64,000 nucleotides of DNA from CBDCTM01 sp965222005 (GCA_965222005.1 OZ244935.1:5766001-5830000), one strand, 5' to 3'; shown: positions 1 through 9,120, counted from the first letter of the stretch. A program made the numbers and translations. Notes: generated by a model not told the origin, from the sequence alone.

Positions 1-1490
1 ATGACCGGATTGATGACCAGGGCTACGAAGAGCGAGGAGGATAGTACCACGATCAGTGTAAGGGGAAGGAATTTCATGAAACTGCCCATCAATCCCGGCC
101 AAAAGGCAAGGGGTACAAAGGCAGCCAGTGTGGTAGCCGTAGAGGCAATAATGGGCATGGCTACTTCGCCGGCACCGTATTTTGCTGCTTCGATGCCGGA
201 ATAGCCATTTTGCATGTATCGATAGATATTTTCCACCACTACGATGGCATTATCCACCAGCAGGCCCAAGGCCAGGATCAGCGAAAAGAGCACCACCATG
301 TTCATGGTATAGCCCATCAAACCCATAATCATGATCCCCATCAGCATAGACAGGGGGATGGCAAGGCCCACAAATATAGCGTTTCGAATGCCCAGGAAAA
401 ACAGGAGTACCAATACCACCAGGATAACTCCGGAGATAATGCTGTTTTCCAGATTGGATACCATGTTGCGTGTTTGGATGGATTGATCATTGAAGTATTT
501 GACCGTGAGGCCTGGAGGAAGGATTTCCGCCTTGGCCCGATCAACCACCGCCTTGATATGATCAGAAGCATCCAGTAGATTTTCGCCACTTCGCTTGATA
601 ACATCCAGCGATATGACGGGTAGCTTATCCGAGCGGGCGATGCTGGTCCGCTCTTTATAATCCATACGCACTTTGGCAATGTCTTTCAGGTAAATGGGAG
701 CCTGGTTTTCACTCTTCACGATCATCTGCTCCAGTTGGGCTACCGTTTCAAACTCGCCAATCACCCGAATGGTGCGCCGGAAATCATTGGTGACCAGCTC
801 TCCGCCCGACATGGTTATATTTTCTGAGCGTACGGCATTTTCGATATCGCCGAAGCTAAGTTGCAGGGCCTGCATTTGGGGCAAATCCACTTCCACTACC
901 ACTTCCCTTTCCTGATCTCCTTTGAGGTCCACTTTCGAGATTTCGTCCAGCTCCTCAATGTGGTCTTCCAGATATTCGGCATAACGACGCAGCTCATCCG
1001 GGGGGAAATTTCCGGAGAGATTAACCGTCATAACGGGTATTTCAGACATATTGATGTCCAGCACCTCCGGTTCTTTGGTAAGATCATCCGGAAGTTCGGG
1101 GCGAGCTTTGTCCACTCCGTCTTTCACTTTGCGGGTAGCATCATCCAGATCGACATCGGCATCGAACTCCGCTACGATGAGCGAGTAATCCTGCAGAGAT
1201 GAAGAGGTGATCGTTTTTATTTCGGAAATGGAGGCCAGCTCTTTTTCAATTTGGCGGGTAACCAGGTTTTCGATATCCACGGCAGAGTTGCCAAAATAAA
1301 CGGTATTGATATAAATTTTGGGCCAGGGAATTTCCGGGAACGACTCTTTGGGCAGGGTGTTGTATGATTGAATGCCAAAGAGCATGATCATGAATGTAAG
1401 AATGAAAATGCTGGTGCGGTTATCGACTGCGAGGCTGGTGAGGCCAAACTCCCGCAGGCCTTTCTTAATGGAATCTGTGATTTGCTTCAT
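1..1490 (-). CDS. RND-family efflux permease, N-terminal part (cut by window edge)
   Basis: Reading the minus strand from the ATG at 1490 gives 496 codons with no stop before the window edge, so the C-terminal half is outside. The start MKQITDSIKKGLREFG is followed by a first membrane helix at about residues 28-42, a long periplasmic porter-type region, then closely packed helices including the segment LGLLVDNAIVVVENI, typical of AcrB/CusA-type RND transporters (helix 4 with its acidic proton-relay residue). The protein would sit in the inner membrane and pump drugs, metals or lipids with an adaptor and an outer-membrane channel. No adaptor gene is visible; it may lie beyond the left edge. 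Plus-strand ORFs over this stretch are antisense shadows. The family is clear; the substrate cannot be told. Confidence 0.9.
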   Translation of the reverse strand, partial: MKQITDSIKKGLREFGLTSLAVDNRTSIFILTFMIMLFGIQSYNTLPKESFPEIPWPKIYINTVYFGNSAVDIENLVTRQIEKELASISEIKTITSSSLQDYSLIVAEFDADVDLDDATRKVKDGVDKARPELPDDLTKEPEVLDINMSEIPVMTVNLSGNFPPDELRRYAEYLEDHIEELDEISKVDLKGDQEREVVVEVDLPQMQALQLSFGDIENAVRSENITMSGGELVTNDFRRTIRVIGEFETVAQLEQMIVKSENQAPIYLKDIAKVRMDYKERTSIARSDKLPVISLDVIKRSGENLLDASDHIKAVVDRAKAEILPPGLTVKYFNDQSIQTRNMVSNLENSIISGVILVVLVLLFFLGIRNAIFVGLAIPLSMLMGIMIMGLMGYTMNMVVLFSLILALGLLVDNAIVVVENIYRYMQNGYSGIEAAKYGAGEVAMPIIASTATTLAAFVPLAFWPGLMGSFMKFLPLTLIVVLSSSLFVALVINPV

Positions 1491-1659
1491 TTAAAGTAGG
1501 TTGAAGGGCATGATTTCTCTAGTAGTTTGTAAAACAAAGGTATGGCTTTCCGGTTTATAAAAAGAAGCTGTTTAAGCCCCACATCAGCACTTTTAAATGT
1601 GTGCTTTTTGTTTCAACACAAAAAAGCATCTGAACAGAGCAATTTTATAAAAATAAACG

Positions 1660-1667
1660 TACCTTTG
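1660..1667 (+). promoter_or_regulatory. Candidate Bacteroidota -7 box (TACCTTTG) before the lytic transglycosylase gene
   Basis: TACCTTTG matches the Bacteroidota -7 consensus TAnnTTTG and lies 68 bp before the ATG at 1735. No convincing -33 TTTG box is present at the expected distance, so this is only a candidate. Confidence 0.4.
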
Positions 1668-1734
1668 CGGCGAATTCAGGAACATATCTCTCAAAACCGT
1701 TAAAGAAGCATTATCCCACATTAAAACCAGACCC

Positions 1735-2931
1735 ATGAACAAACCCTCTTTAATGCTGCTAGCCGCAGCTATGCTCTTAGGCGTTTCTGCCTGCCATCAT
1801 CCCGATGAAATGCTCTCTGCTTCCCAGGCCAGTTCTGTAGTTAAACACGCTGCTACGCAGCTCCGTCCCAATGAAGGATACTACCGCAATGGCAAGGTGA
1901 AAGGAGCTGCTTTGCTCGAGGATATTTACACGAAAACCGACCTCAACGACCTTGGCACAATCGAATTTACAGATGAATTGGTGCGTGGCCTACAAAATCA
2001 GCTGAAATTGCTGAAGTATCAACGCAGCAAAAGTACCCGTACTGCTGGCAATCTGGATATTGAATATCAGCAGATTGAAGAGACTATCCAGCATTTGCTG
2101 ACCATAGCGAAAAGCAAAGACCTCGATCCCGCCAACTTCCTGGATGCCTACCAGATCAAAGGCAAGGATGGTAAAGGGAACATGTATTTTACCGGTTATT
2201 TTACCCCTGTTTTGAAAGTGAGCAAAACGCAAAGTGCCACCTATCGTTATCCGATTTACACCCGGCCGAAAAATTGGCAGGGTCGTTTGCCGAGCCGTCG
2301 GGCGATTGATGGAGATGGCGTACTTTCCGGGCTGGGCCTGGAATTGGCGTGGGCAAAAAATCCGATCGATGTATATTTCATGCAAGTACAGGGTTCCGGC
2401 CTCGTGCAATTTCCCGATGGCTCGCAGCTCTATTTGGCCAACAACGGCAGCAATGGCCATCCCTACAGCAGCATCGGAAAATATATGATGAAGCACAAGA
2501 TTGCCGCTTCGAACCAGGTTTCGCTGAAAGGCATACGCGATTTTTTTACCCAACAGCCCGAACGCATGGAAGAAGTGCTGTATTCCAATGCTTCTTACGT
2601 ATTCTTTACACCACAGAATGGTAACCCCAAAGGCGCCGGCCTGGTGCCACTTTCTACAAGTTATTCCATTGCTGTAGATAAAAGATATATACCACTTGGC
2701 AGCTGTGTGCTGGCAAAAGTACCGGTGAGCAAAAAGAATAAAGTGATCCGCCATGAGTACCGCGTACTATTGGCGCAGGACATCGGAGGAGCCATCAAAG
2801 GCCCCGGACATGTAGATCTTTATACCGGTGTGGGAGAAACTGGCCGCAGGAGAGCCAGCGCCCTGCACCATTATGGCAGTCTGTGGTTGTTGTTGCCAAA
2901 GGCGCAGGAGTCATTGGCAGTGAACTTATAG
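1735..2931 (+). CDS. mltA: MltA-family lytic murein transglycosylase (lipoprotein)
   Basis: This 398-residue protein starts with a lipoprotein signal ending in the lipobox-like GVSAC near residue 20, so it is probably anchored in the outer membrane facing the periplasm. The MltA core begins around residue 170 (YRYPIYTRP) and includes MQVQGSGLVQFPDG near residue 222. The C-terminal 3D domain carries AQDIGGAIKGPGHVDLYTG at about 347-365; Asp361 aligns with the catalytic Asp of E. coli MltA. The enzyme would cleave the glycan strand of peptidoglycan and form 1,6-anhydro-muropeptides. Length and domain order fit the family. It appears to be a single-gene unit with its own candidate promoter and a downstream hairpin. 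A 254-residue antisense ORF (1990-2754) is a shadow. Confidence 0.9.
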   Translation: MNKPSLMLLAAAMLLGVSACHHPDEMLSASQASSVVKHAATQLRPNEGYYRNGKVKGAALLEDIYTKTDLNDLGTIEFTDELVRGLQNQLKLLKYQRSKSTRTAGNLDIEYQQIEETIQHLLTIAKSKDLDPANFLDAYQIKGKDGKGNMYFTGYFTPVLKVSKTQSATYRYPIYTRPKNWQGRLPSRRAIDGDGVLSGLGLELAWAKNPIDVYFMQVQGSGLVQFPDGSQLYLANNGSNGHPYSSIGKYMMKHKIAASNQVSLKGIRDFFTQQPERMEEVLYSNASYVFFTPQNGNPKGAGLVPLSTSYSIAVDKRYIPLGSCVLAKVPVSKKNKVIRHEYRVLLAQDIGGAIKGPGHVDLYTGVGETGRRRASALHHYGSLWLLLPKAQESLAVNL

Positions 2932-2964
2932 TCTCCCGGTCCCTGATTTTTCAGGATCATCATG

Positions 2965-3010
2965 AAGGCCTGTGCATCTGTTTTCGATGTACGGGCCTTT
3001 GTATTTTTTT
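2965..3010 (+). terminator. Rho-independent terminator after the MltA gene
   Basis: A 14-bp stem (2965-2978 with 2986-2999, two G-U pairs) closes a 7-base loop and is followed by a T-rich tail. It lies 34 bp after the stop codon. Confidence 0.75.
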
Positions 3011-3198
3011 CATATATGTAGCCAAAAATAAAACCTAACTAACTGCTGATCAGCGGTTTACAATTAATATTAAAACTAATTTTCACACAAAGTGGCTTAA
3101 AATTTGAGGTCTTTGCAGAGAGCTTTAACCTATAAACAAGGGCCACAGAGAGGAGAGCTGCCCTTGAGAGAAACGCACAATCAAAACCGAGAATTCCC

Positions 3199-3738
3199 AT
3201 GACAAACATTGACAAACATGCTGAGGAAAACTATGTCCATGCCCCACCTACTGAAGACAAATACTTCCAAAGTGCTGCCCGCCTGCCTGAAAAAATCATC
3301 GTTGCCATTATCATCTTAGTCGGAATATGCGGATTGTTATATTTGTCCAACGTACTGTTCCAACGCTCGCCTACCACCAGCTTTAGCAGCTCTCCCAATT
3401 CGGAAGCTATTAACCTTTATCCGGCCTATACTTCAGCAAGTAAAGCCGGCAAGGCGGAAGCTCATCGCCTCACTTTTGCGGACTCTCGCCTGCTTATCAA
3501 AGGGGAACGAGTAGCCGGCGGGATGTTGAGCTTTCAAATTCAAAATTTTCAGGACGAAGTGACTTATCAATTGGTGCTCGACGGGGATATCTATTTAGAC
3601 ATTGCAGGCCCTGTTTTTCACTACTCTTTTTATAAGGCTGGCACCCACCATCTCAAATTGATCGCCAGCTTTAAAGATGAAAGCCTTGTATTGGAAATGC
3701 AGGATATTTATATTGCCCGGCCCCGCATGTTTTCATAG
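3199..3738 (+). CDS. Unknown single-pass membrane protein
   Basis: This 179-residue protein is not recognised. Residues 1-31 are polar, residues about 32-54 form one clear membrane helix (rich in I, V, L and G), and the remaining 125 residues look beta-rich, with alternating hydrophobic residues and no cysteines. With a short N-terminal tail and no signal peptidase site, the C-terminal part is probably periplasmic. It stands alone: a terminator precedes it and a weak hairpin follows. Codon use does not stand out from its neighbours. A role as a small envelope protein is a guess. Confidence 0.65.
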   Translation: MTNIDKHAEENYVHAPPTEDKYFQSAARLPEKIIVAIIILVGICGLLYLSNVLFQRSPTTSFSSSPNSEAINLYPAYTSASKAGKAEAHRLTFADSRLLIKGERVAGGMLSFQIQNFQDEVTYQLVLDGDIYLDIAGPVFHYSFYKAGTHHLKLIASFKDESLVLEMQDIYIARPRMFS

Positions 3739-3746
3739 CCGCAAAA

Positions 3747-3776
3747 AATAGTCCCGGCTCTTTAACCGAGACTATT
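3747..3776 (+). terminator. Hairpin after the unknown membrane protein gene
   Basis: AATAGTC and GACTATT pair around an inner CGG/CCG stem, 9 bases after the stop codon. No long T-run follows, so termination is uncertain. The remaining stretch to 3988 is AT-rich and shows nothing recognisable. Confidence 0.4.
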
Positions 3777-3988
3777 ATCCCAAATACTGTTAGTGCTTTA
3801 AATCAATTTTTGTTGTTACATTGCATTATTCTGAATTCTTTTGATGAGGATTTTAGAATTGGGGCAGGCCAAATAGAGTACAAAAACCGGGATGGGATAC
3901 GCACAAACAATGTAAGTACTATGCTTTTCAATATTTATACCCTGTTTAGGGTATTTTTATCTAAACTCCAACAAGGATAATTGATTGT

Positions 3989-5251
3989 ATGCCCTTCTCT
4001 TTTCACCATAGTTTCAGCTCTGTCGCTACCCGCCTGCTCATTGAAAAGCCATTTTATGGGCACCTACTTAGCCGCCTGCCGCGCCACTTTAGTGATCGAA
4101 CCGACTCGATAGCATTGCTTCCCACAGCTGAAGGTAGCTGGCACTTGGCCATCCATCCCGGTTTTTGGCAGCAGCAGCTCGATCAGCAAGGAGAACACAA
4201 GCTCGGTGAACTGATCCGGCACCAGCTACTGCATTGGGTATTTGGTCATCCCGCTAAAAAAGGGCTATATCCTGGCGATTCGGTTTTTGACCTGGCCATT
4301 GACTTGGCCGTCAATCAATACCTCGATTATTCGGCCTTTGTGCCTCAGGCAGCCATTTTGGAACAGCTTTATCAGCTATTTTCCGAAACTTGGGCACCTG
4401 CTGAATACTATTATGAGGCATTGACTCACCAGCTATCCAACCCCATTGTACAAACCATTCTCAAGCTACATGAAGCTTTGCACCAGCAACATGAAGGCTG
4501 GAAGGAAGTAATACAACAGCCGCTGGCCAACCAAAGCATCGCCCGCCGGCAACTGAGCCGGGCGATACGTGCAGCCCGCTCCCTGACAGATGGCAACACA
4601 CAAGAAGCAGCAAGCGCACAGCTGTACCAGCGCCTTGCCCAAACAGAGCTGTTCCATCAGCCCGGCGGGCTTCATTGGTCTCAGTTGCTACGGCGCTTTG
4701 CCGGCCGGAGCAGATACCTTCGCAGCGAGCATAGCCTACGACGCCCTTCCCGAAGATATGGCAGTTTTCCGGGTATTCAGCTGAAAAGAAGCTACAAACT
4801 CTGGGTAGCCCTGGATGTGTCTGGCAGTATCTCTGAGGAGGAATTGCAAGCCTTTTGGCAGGAGCTCCGGGCTATTCGGAAGCAGGGAGCGGAGCTTTGG
4901 GTGGTGGCCTTCGATCATCGGATACAAAGCGTTTTTGAATATAAAGGACAAGAAAATGTAAGCATCTCAGGAGGTGGAGGTACCAATTTTCAAGCTCCCA
5001 TTGATTTTATCAATCAACACAAACGGGTGGATGCCGTTGTTTTTTTTACGGATGGCCGTGCTGCCATGCCTGTTGATTTGCCCAAAGCACCGCTGCTGTG
5101 GCTCATTTCTGCCAATGGCACTGGCCCGGATCAGCTTTTGTGGAAGCGGTTTGCCGGCGCGATGGTGAAGATGGAAAAAGAAATGCCCATAGGCGCAAGC
5201 CAGCCCGCGGTATGGCACAATTCTTCAAAAACCGCTAAATTGTGGTATTAA
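3989..5251 (+). CDS. VWA-like / putative metallopeptidase domain protein (DUF2201 type)
   Basis: This 420-residue cytoplasmic protein combines two modules. The N-terminal part has a zinc-binding-like pattern HQLLHWVFGH (His78, His82, His87) as in the DUF2201 N-terminal putative metallopeptidase domain. The C-terminal part is a VWA-like fold with the MIDAS start DVSGSIS at residue 276 and a later GGGGTNFQAP near residue 328. Such proteins usually pair with a MoxR-type AAA ATPase, giving a chaperone-like ATPase/VWA system, but no MoxR gene is present here. The PspC-like gene follows after 13 bp and may be co-transcribed. The family assignment is fairly sure; the cellular role is not known. Confidence 0.8.
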   Translation: MPFSFHHSFSSVATRLLIEKPFYGHLLSRLPRHFSDRTDSIALLPTAEGSWHLAIHPGFWQQQLDQQGEHKLGELIRHQLLHWVFGHPAKKGLYPGDSVFDLAIDLAVNQYLDYSAFVPQAAILEQLYQLFSETWAPAEYYYEALTHQLSNPIVQTILKLHEALHQQHEGWKEVIQQPLANQSIARRQLSRAIRAARSLTDGNTQEAASAQLYQRLAQTELFHQPGGLHWSQLLRRFAGRSRYLRSEHSLRRPSRRYGSFPGIQLKRSYKLWVALDVSGSISEEELQAFWQELRAIRKQGAELWVVAFDHRIQSVFEYKGQENVSISGGGGTNFQAPIDFINQHKRVDAVVFFTDGRAAMPVDLPKAPLLWLISANGTGPDQLLWKRFAGAMVKMEKEMPIGASQPAVWHNSSKTAKLWY

Positions 5252-5264
5252 AGAGCATTCGGAA

Positions 5265-5489
5265 ATGGACAAAATTTATCAACTCAAGGATTTGGTGGAG
5301 CAACGGGCCTTTGGCGTTTGCAGCTATTTGGGTGAAAAAATGGGCGTTTCTTCTGCCCGGGTGCGGCTTTACTTCATCTACATCTCCTTTGTGGCAATGG
5401 GCTCCCCTTTAATCCTCTACCTGTTTATCGCTTTCTGGCTCAATCTAAAACGCTATATCAAACAGAAAAAAAGCAGGGTATGGGAGTAG
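5265..5489 (+). CDS. PspC-domain small membrane protein
   Basis: This 74-residue protein follows the VWA gene by 13 bp. Residues 14-45 resemble the PspC domain (FGVCSYLGEKMGVSSARVRLYFI), and residues about 36-62 form a membrane helix followed by a basic tail. PspC-like proteins in Bacteroidota are often short stand-alone membrane proteins, sometimes linked to envelope stress, but no phage-shock operon partners are present here. It converges with the DUF4159 gene, whose stop lies 20 bp downstream on the other strand. Confidence 0.75.
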   Translation: MDKIYQLKDLVEQRAFGVCSYLGEKMGVSSARVRLYFIYISFVAMGSPLILYLFIAFWLNLKRYIKQKKSRVWE

Positions 5490-5509
5490 TAGTAAGGTCT
5501 GGCAAAGGG

Positions 5510-6172
5510 TTATTGAGTAAAAGCGAATTGGACAATATTGGCGCCCATTTGTAAGGCATTTCGCCGCACCTCTTCCGGGTCATTATGCACATCGGCATCT
5601 TCCCAGCCATCGCCCAAATCACATTCGTAGCTATAAAAACAAACGATCCGCCCTTCCCACAAGAGGCCAAAACCCTGTGGAGGTTTGTCATCATGCTTAT
5701 GGATTTTCGGCAATCCATTTTTAAAATCAAAGCGCTGGTGATAAATTTCATGCTCAAAAGGCAATTCTACAAATTCCAATTCCGGAAAAACTTGTTTCAT
5801 CGCTGTTCGCACAAAGGGATCCATCCCGTAGTTGTCATCAATATGCAAAAAACCACCTGCCAGCAGATAGTTGCGTAGATTTTCGGCCTCTGCATCCGAA
5901 AATACTACATTGCCGTGGCCGGTCATATGCACAAAAGCATAATTAAACAACTCGGCACTTCCTACTTCTACGGTGCCGTAATCGCGATTGAAATTAGTTC
6001 CCAGTTTATCATTGCAATAGCTGGCCAGATTGGGCAGCGAGGTCGGATTGGCGTACCAGTCGCCGCCGCCACTGTATTTGAGCAAGCCCATTTTGAGGGC
6101 CGAGGCTGGCTGGGCCAATAGGCCAACAGACAATGAGAGCGCAAGTAGTAAGGGCAAAAGAAAGTACTTCAT
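5510..6172 (-). CDS. DUF4159-family secreted protein
   Basis: I chose the ATG at 6172, 14 codons inside the longest ORF, because it starts a good signal peptide (MKYFLLPLLLALSLSVGLLA, cleavage near AQPASA). It also overlaps the stop of rsmE by one base (TAATG), a typical coupling arrangement. The mature 195-residue part has the DUF4159 features: a conserved MTGHGN, then FLHIDDNYGMDPFVR and a C-terminal region rich in aromatic residues. DUF4159 proteins resemble glutamine-amidotransferase-like folds and are common beside MoxR/VWA gene groups in Bacteroidota; that fits the VWA gene 0.3 kb away. The function is unknown, and the protein is probably periplasmic. Confidence 0.8.
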   Translation of the reverse strand: MKYFLLPLLLALSLSVGLLAQPASALKMGLLKYSGGGDWYANPTSLPNLASYCNDKLGTNFNRDYGTVEVGSAELFNYAFVHMTGHGNVVFSDAEAENLRNYLLAGGFLHIDDNYGMDPFVRTAMKQVFPELEFVELPFEHEIYHQRFDFKNGLPKIHKHDDKPPQGFGLLWEGRIVCFYSYECDLGDGWEDADVHNDPEEVRRNALQMGANIVQFAFTQ

Positions 6173-6894
6173 TACAATTGGGCAATTGAGTTTAACAGAT
6201 GAATTGATTGGCACGCTATCAGGCCCGCCGTTTCGGTACGCAAGCGATGTACTCCCAAGCTCACCGCTACAAAACCTGCAGCCTCAGCGCTGGCAATTTC
6301 CTGCTTGCTAAAATCTCCTTCCGGGCCTATCATCAATTGAACGTCGGTGCCGCTTTGATATTTTTTCAGCAGTAGCGGCAGTTGGTCAGAAGCGCAATGA
6401 GCGATAAATTTTTTACCCGCCTGCGCATCATCTCCCCGCAGGATAAAATCATTGAAACTTTGCAAGTCATTTAATTTGGGCAAATACGCACGGCCCGACT
6501 GTTTGGTGGCTGCCAGCAAAATTTTGGCAAGCCGCCCTTCGCGGATGCGCCTGCGCTCCGAACGTTGACACACCAGCGGGCTGATCTCATCAATACCGAT
6601 CTCAGTCAATTTTTCCAACAACCATTCAAAGCGGGCGTTATTTTTAGGTGGCGCTACGGCCAAATGCACCCGAAAGGTCCGCTTTTTATACGACTGCTGC
6701 TGCTCCAGGATACGCAAAGTGCAGCTTTTTCGGCCTGCTTCGATAATCTCGGCTTTGTAGAATCCCCCCTTGCCATCAATCAGCTGCACCTGGTCACCAA
6801 GCTTGTGGCGCAACACCTGTGTACAATGATGTGCCTCTGATTCCCCTAAGGTGGCAATGCCCTCTTCGATACGAATGGTGTAAAAAAGCTGCAT
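6172..6894 (-). CDS. rsmE: 16S rRNA (uracil-1498-N3)-methyltransferase RsmE
   Basis: This 240-residue protein has the RsmE/SPOUT layout: an N-terminal PUA-like domain with HHCTQVLRHKLGDQV, then a trefoil-knot methyltransferase domain. The SAM-binding motifs are MIGPEGDFSKQE near residue 193 and the C-terminal LGVHRLRTETA. It methylates N3 of U1498 in 16S rRNA in the assembled 30S subunit, using SAM. Length matches the family. Its stop shares a base with the start of the DUF4159 gene, so the two are probably translated together. Start at 6894; a candidate promoter lies just upstream. Confidence 0.95.
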   Translation of the reverse strand: MQLFYTIRIEEGIATLGESEAHHCTQVLRHKLGDQVQLIDGKGGFYKAEIIEAGRKSCTLRILEQQQSYKKRTFRVHLAVAPPKNNARFEWLLEKLTEIGIDEISPLVCQRSERRRIREGRLAKILLAATKQSGRAYLPKLNDLQSFNDFILRGDDAQAGKKFIAHCASDQLPLLLKKYQSGTDVQLMIGPEGDFSKQEIASAEAAGFVAVSLGVHRLRTETAGLIACQSIHLLNSIAQL

Positions 6895-6911
6895 GAGGCT
6901 GCTAATTTAAA

Positions 6912-6971
6912 CAAATATCAGTGCCGGTAAAGCAGGGCAATTGAAAATTAGAACAGTAAGTAGTACTTTTG
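6912..6971. promoter_or_regulatory. Back-to-back candidate promoters between rsmE and rseP
   Basis: On the plus strand TTG (6941-6943) is followed 20 bp later by TACTTTTG (6964-6971), close to the Bacteroidota -33/-7 pattern. On the minus strand TTG (complement of 6938-6940) is followed 18 bp later by GATATTTG (complement of 6912-6919). The two -33 boxes together make the palindrome CAATTG at 6938-6943. The rseP transcript would have a leader of about 180 bases, in which I see no known riboswitch. Confidence 0.4.
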
Positions 6972-7154
6972 CAGGCATCGCAAAATAGCGGCTTGGTGCA
7001 AAGGTATTATATGTTTTTACAAATCACTGGCAATCAACATATTACACAACTAAATTGTCAAAATACGAGTTGCTTGATTACAGTTGTTTTCAAAACATAA
7101 ACAGGTGACAGCCGTTATACAACCGCAAAGTCGTAATAACTTCAATATAATTCA

Positions 7155-8483
7155 ATGGATTATGTGATCATGGCCGGGCAGCTCATCCTGAGTTTGTCTA
7201 TTTTGATAGTCCTGCATGAGATGGGGCACTTTTTTCCTGCTAAGCTGTTTGGTACTCGTGTGGAGAAGTTTTATCTGTTTTTCGATCCCTGGTTTTCCTT
7301 ATTCAAGTACCAAAAGGGCGAAACGGAATACGGAGTGGGTTGGCTGCCTTTGGGTGGCTACGTCAAAATATCCGGAATGATAGATGAAAGCCTTGATACA
7401 GAAGCACTCAAACAGCCGCCCAAGCCCTGGGAGTTTCGCAGCAAACCTGCCTGGCAACGCCTGATCATCATGTTGGGTGGGGTAACCGTCAATTTCATAC
7501 TTGGCTTTCTAATATATGCGATGGTTCTGTTTGTCTGGGGGGAAGAATACTTACCCAATGAAAATGTCAAATACGGAATCTATGCCGATTCGCTGGGAAT
7601 GGAGATGGGCTTTCAGGATGGTGATAAGGTATTGAAGGTTGGCGACAAGCCTTTCGACAAGTTCAATGATGGCCAGGTAAAAAGGGAGATCATTTTGCAC
7701 GACATCAAAACGGTGACGGTGGAACGAGGCGGACGGGCAACCGATTTACGTGTACCCGATGACTTTGTGGGCAAACTCACCGCCGGAGAAAATAAAGGTC
7801 GAGCTCTATTTGGGCCACGCTTCCCCTTTGTAGTAAGCGACTATACCAAGAAAAGCCCTGCCAAAGAGGCCGGTATTAAAATAGGCGATCGTTTGATTGG
7901 TGTGGATGGGCAGCCTGCCAACTATTTTCATGAATTTGCTCCACTTCTGAAAGCGCGTAAAGGTAAAAATACTCAAATCAGCCTCGTCCGAAATGAACGA
8001 GATACCCATCATATTGCTCTTACATTGACCGATAAAGGGCGAATAGGGGCATACCGCGAGCCAGCCACCTACTTTTTTGATACCCAACGAGAAGAGTATG
8101 GGCTATTTAGCGCTATTCCGGCAGGTGTGATCAAGGGTTGGAATTTGCTGGCCGATCAGGTGAAGGCATTTGGTCAGATATTTCGTGGCAAAATAAAAGC
8201 TTCCGATAGCTTGGGAGGCTTTGGCACTATCGGAAAGATGTTTGGCGGGCAATGGATTTGGGAAAACTTTTGGAAGATGACGGCCATCCTTTCGCTAATA
8301 CTGGCTTTTATGAACTTGTTGCCGATACCCGCTTTAGATGGCGGCCACGTCATGTTTTTGCTCTACGAAGTGGTGACGGGCCGCAAGCCGAGCGATAAAT
8401 TTATGGAATATGCCACCATCATAGGTTTTGTAATCGTGCTCAGCCTGGTCATTTATGCCAATGCCCTGGACTTTTTTAGATAG
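7155..8483 (+). CDS. rseP: RIP metalloprotease RseP (site-2 protease family)
   Basis: This 442-residue inner-membrane protease has the active-site HEMGH at residues 21-25 in the first helix, a second helix group near 110-130, two PDZ-like regions (about 150-200 and 225-290), and the second active-site motif NLLPIPALDGG at about 387-397 inside the C-terminal helices. It cuts membrane-spanning substrates such as anti-sigma factors after a first periplasmic cut, and removes leftover signal peptides. It is expected to be essential or nearly so. hscB follows after 33 bp. The ECF sigma factor further right could in principle use such a pathway, but there is no direct evidence. Confidence 0.95.
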   Translation: MDYVIMAGQLILSLSILIVLHEMGHFFPAKLFGTRVEKFYLFFDPWFSLFKYQKGETEYGVGWLPLGGYVKISGMIDESLDTEALKQPPKPWEFRSKPAWQRLIIMLGGVTVNFILGFLIYAMVLFVWGEEYLPNENVKYGIYADSLGMEMGFQDGDKVLKVGDKPFDKFNDGQVKREIILHDIKTVTVERGGRATDLRVPDDFVGKLTAGENKGRALFGPRFPFVVSDYTKKSPAKEAGIKIGDRLIGVDGQPANYFHEFAPLLKARKGKNTQISLVRNERDTHHIALTLTDKGRIGAYREPATYFFDTQREEYGLFSAIPAGVIKGWNLLADQVKAFGQIFRGKIKASDSLGGFGTIGKMFGGQWIWENFWKMTAILSLILAFMNLLPIPALDGGHVMFLLYEVVTGRKPSDKFMEYATIIGFVIVLSLVIYANALDFFR

Positions 8484-8516
8484 CGAAGGATCGTGAAAAG
8501 AATAACTTATTAATTC

Positions 8517-9050
8517 ATGATCCTAATGAACTATTTCGATTTTTTTCAACTTCCCATCTCTTTTCTGCTGGATGAAGAGGAGCTGAGGCGCCGGTTCTAC
8601 CAAAACAGCAAACAATATCATCCCGATTTCTTTACGCTGGAGTCGGAGGAGCGGCAGGCAGAAATGCTTGAGCTATCGACGCTCAATAATAAAGCCTATC
8701 AAACGCTCAGCGATTTTGACCGGCGGATGAAATACATTCTTGAACTCAAAGGAATACTGGCAGCTGAAGGAGAGGCCACCTTGCCTCAGGCATTTCTGGC
8801 AGAAATGATGGACATCAATGAGCAATTGATGGAATTGCAAATGGCATTTGATCCGGCCGTGTACGACCAGCTGTGCCGATCGGTCGGGCAGCAGCAAGCT
8901 ATGCTATACGAGCAAGTAGCGCCCATCATTGAAAATTACAATGACCGTATGGCCTCCCGCTCGGAGCTTGAACGCATCCGGGATCATTATCTAAAAAAGA
9001 GGTATCTGTTGCGGATTCAGAAAAATTTGGATAAATTTGCACAGCCTTAA
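8517..9050 (+). CDS. hscB: HscB-type J-domain co-chaperone for Fe-S cluster assembly
   Basis: This 177-residue protein has an N-terminal J domain with HPD at residues 35-37 (YFDFFQLP... KQYHPDFF) and a C-terminal three-helix domain (HSCB_C) that binds the scaffold IscU. It stimulates the Hsp70 HscA during transfer of Fe-S clusters. The start could be 8517 or the ATG at 8526, since MNYFDFFQLP is where homologues usually begin. No hscA or isc genes are adjacent; an IscA-type gene lies at 30.5 kb. Confidence 0.88.
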   Translation: MILMNYFDFFQLPISFLLDEEELRRRFYQNSKQYHPDFFTLESEERQAEMLELSTLNNKAYQTLSDFDRRMKYILELKGILAAEGEATLPQAFLAEMMDINEQLMELQMAFDPAVYDQLCRSVGQQQAMLYEQVAPIIENYNDRMASRSELERIRDHYLKKRYLLRIQKNLDKFAQP

Positions 9051-9058
9051 ACGGCCGT

Positions 9059-9097
9059 GCGAAGGGTATGTTTTTATTTTTTTTTCATACCCTTCGC
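9059..9097 (+). terminator. Terminator-like hairpin with T-rich loop after hscB
   Basis: A perfect 12-bp inverted repeat (GCGAAGGGTATG at 9059-9070, CATACCCTTCGC at 9086-9097) encloses a loop that is T except for one A. It begins 9 bp after the hscB stop. The T-run lies in the loop rather than after the stem, which is unusual for a terminator. Confidence 0.5.
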
Positions 9098-9105
9098 CAC
9101 CTTTT

Positions 9106-9120
9106 GCCGAAGTGGCGGAA
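9106..9120 (+). repeat. 15-bp copy of the 5' end of tRNA-Leu
   Basis: GCCGAAGTGGCGGAA is identical to the first 15 bases of the tRNA-Leu gene that starts 85 bp downstream at 9191. The following bases do not continue the match, so this is a fragment rather than a second tRNA. Confidence 0.6.

Noticed and set aside
1..1202. Several plus-strand ORFs in the first 1.2 kb
   Set aside because: They are shadows of the RND permease on the minus strand, which is open over the whole stretch and has family motifs.
1990..2754. 254-codon minus-strand ORF in the MltA gene
   Set aside because: Antisense shadow with no signal, motif or neighbours that fit.
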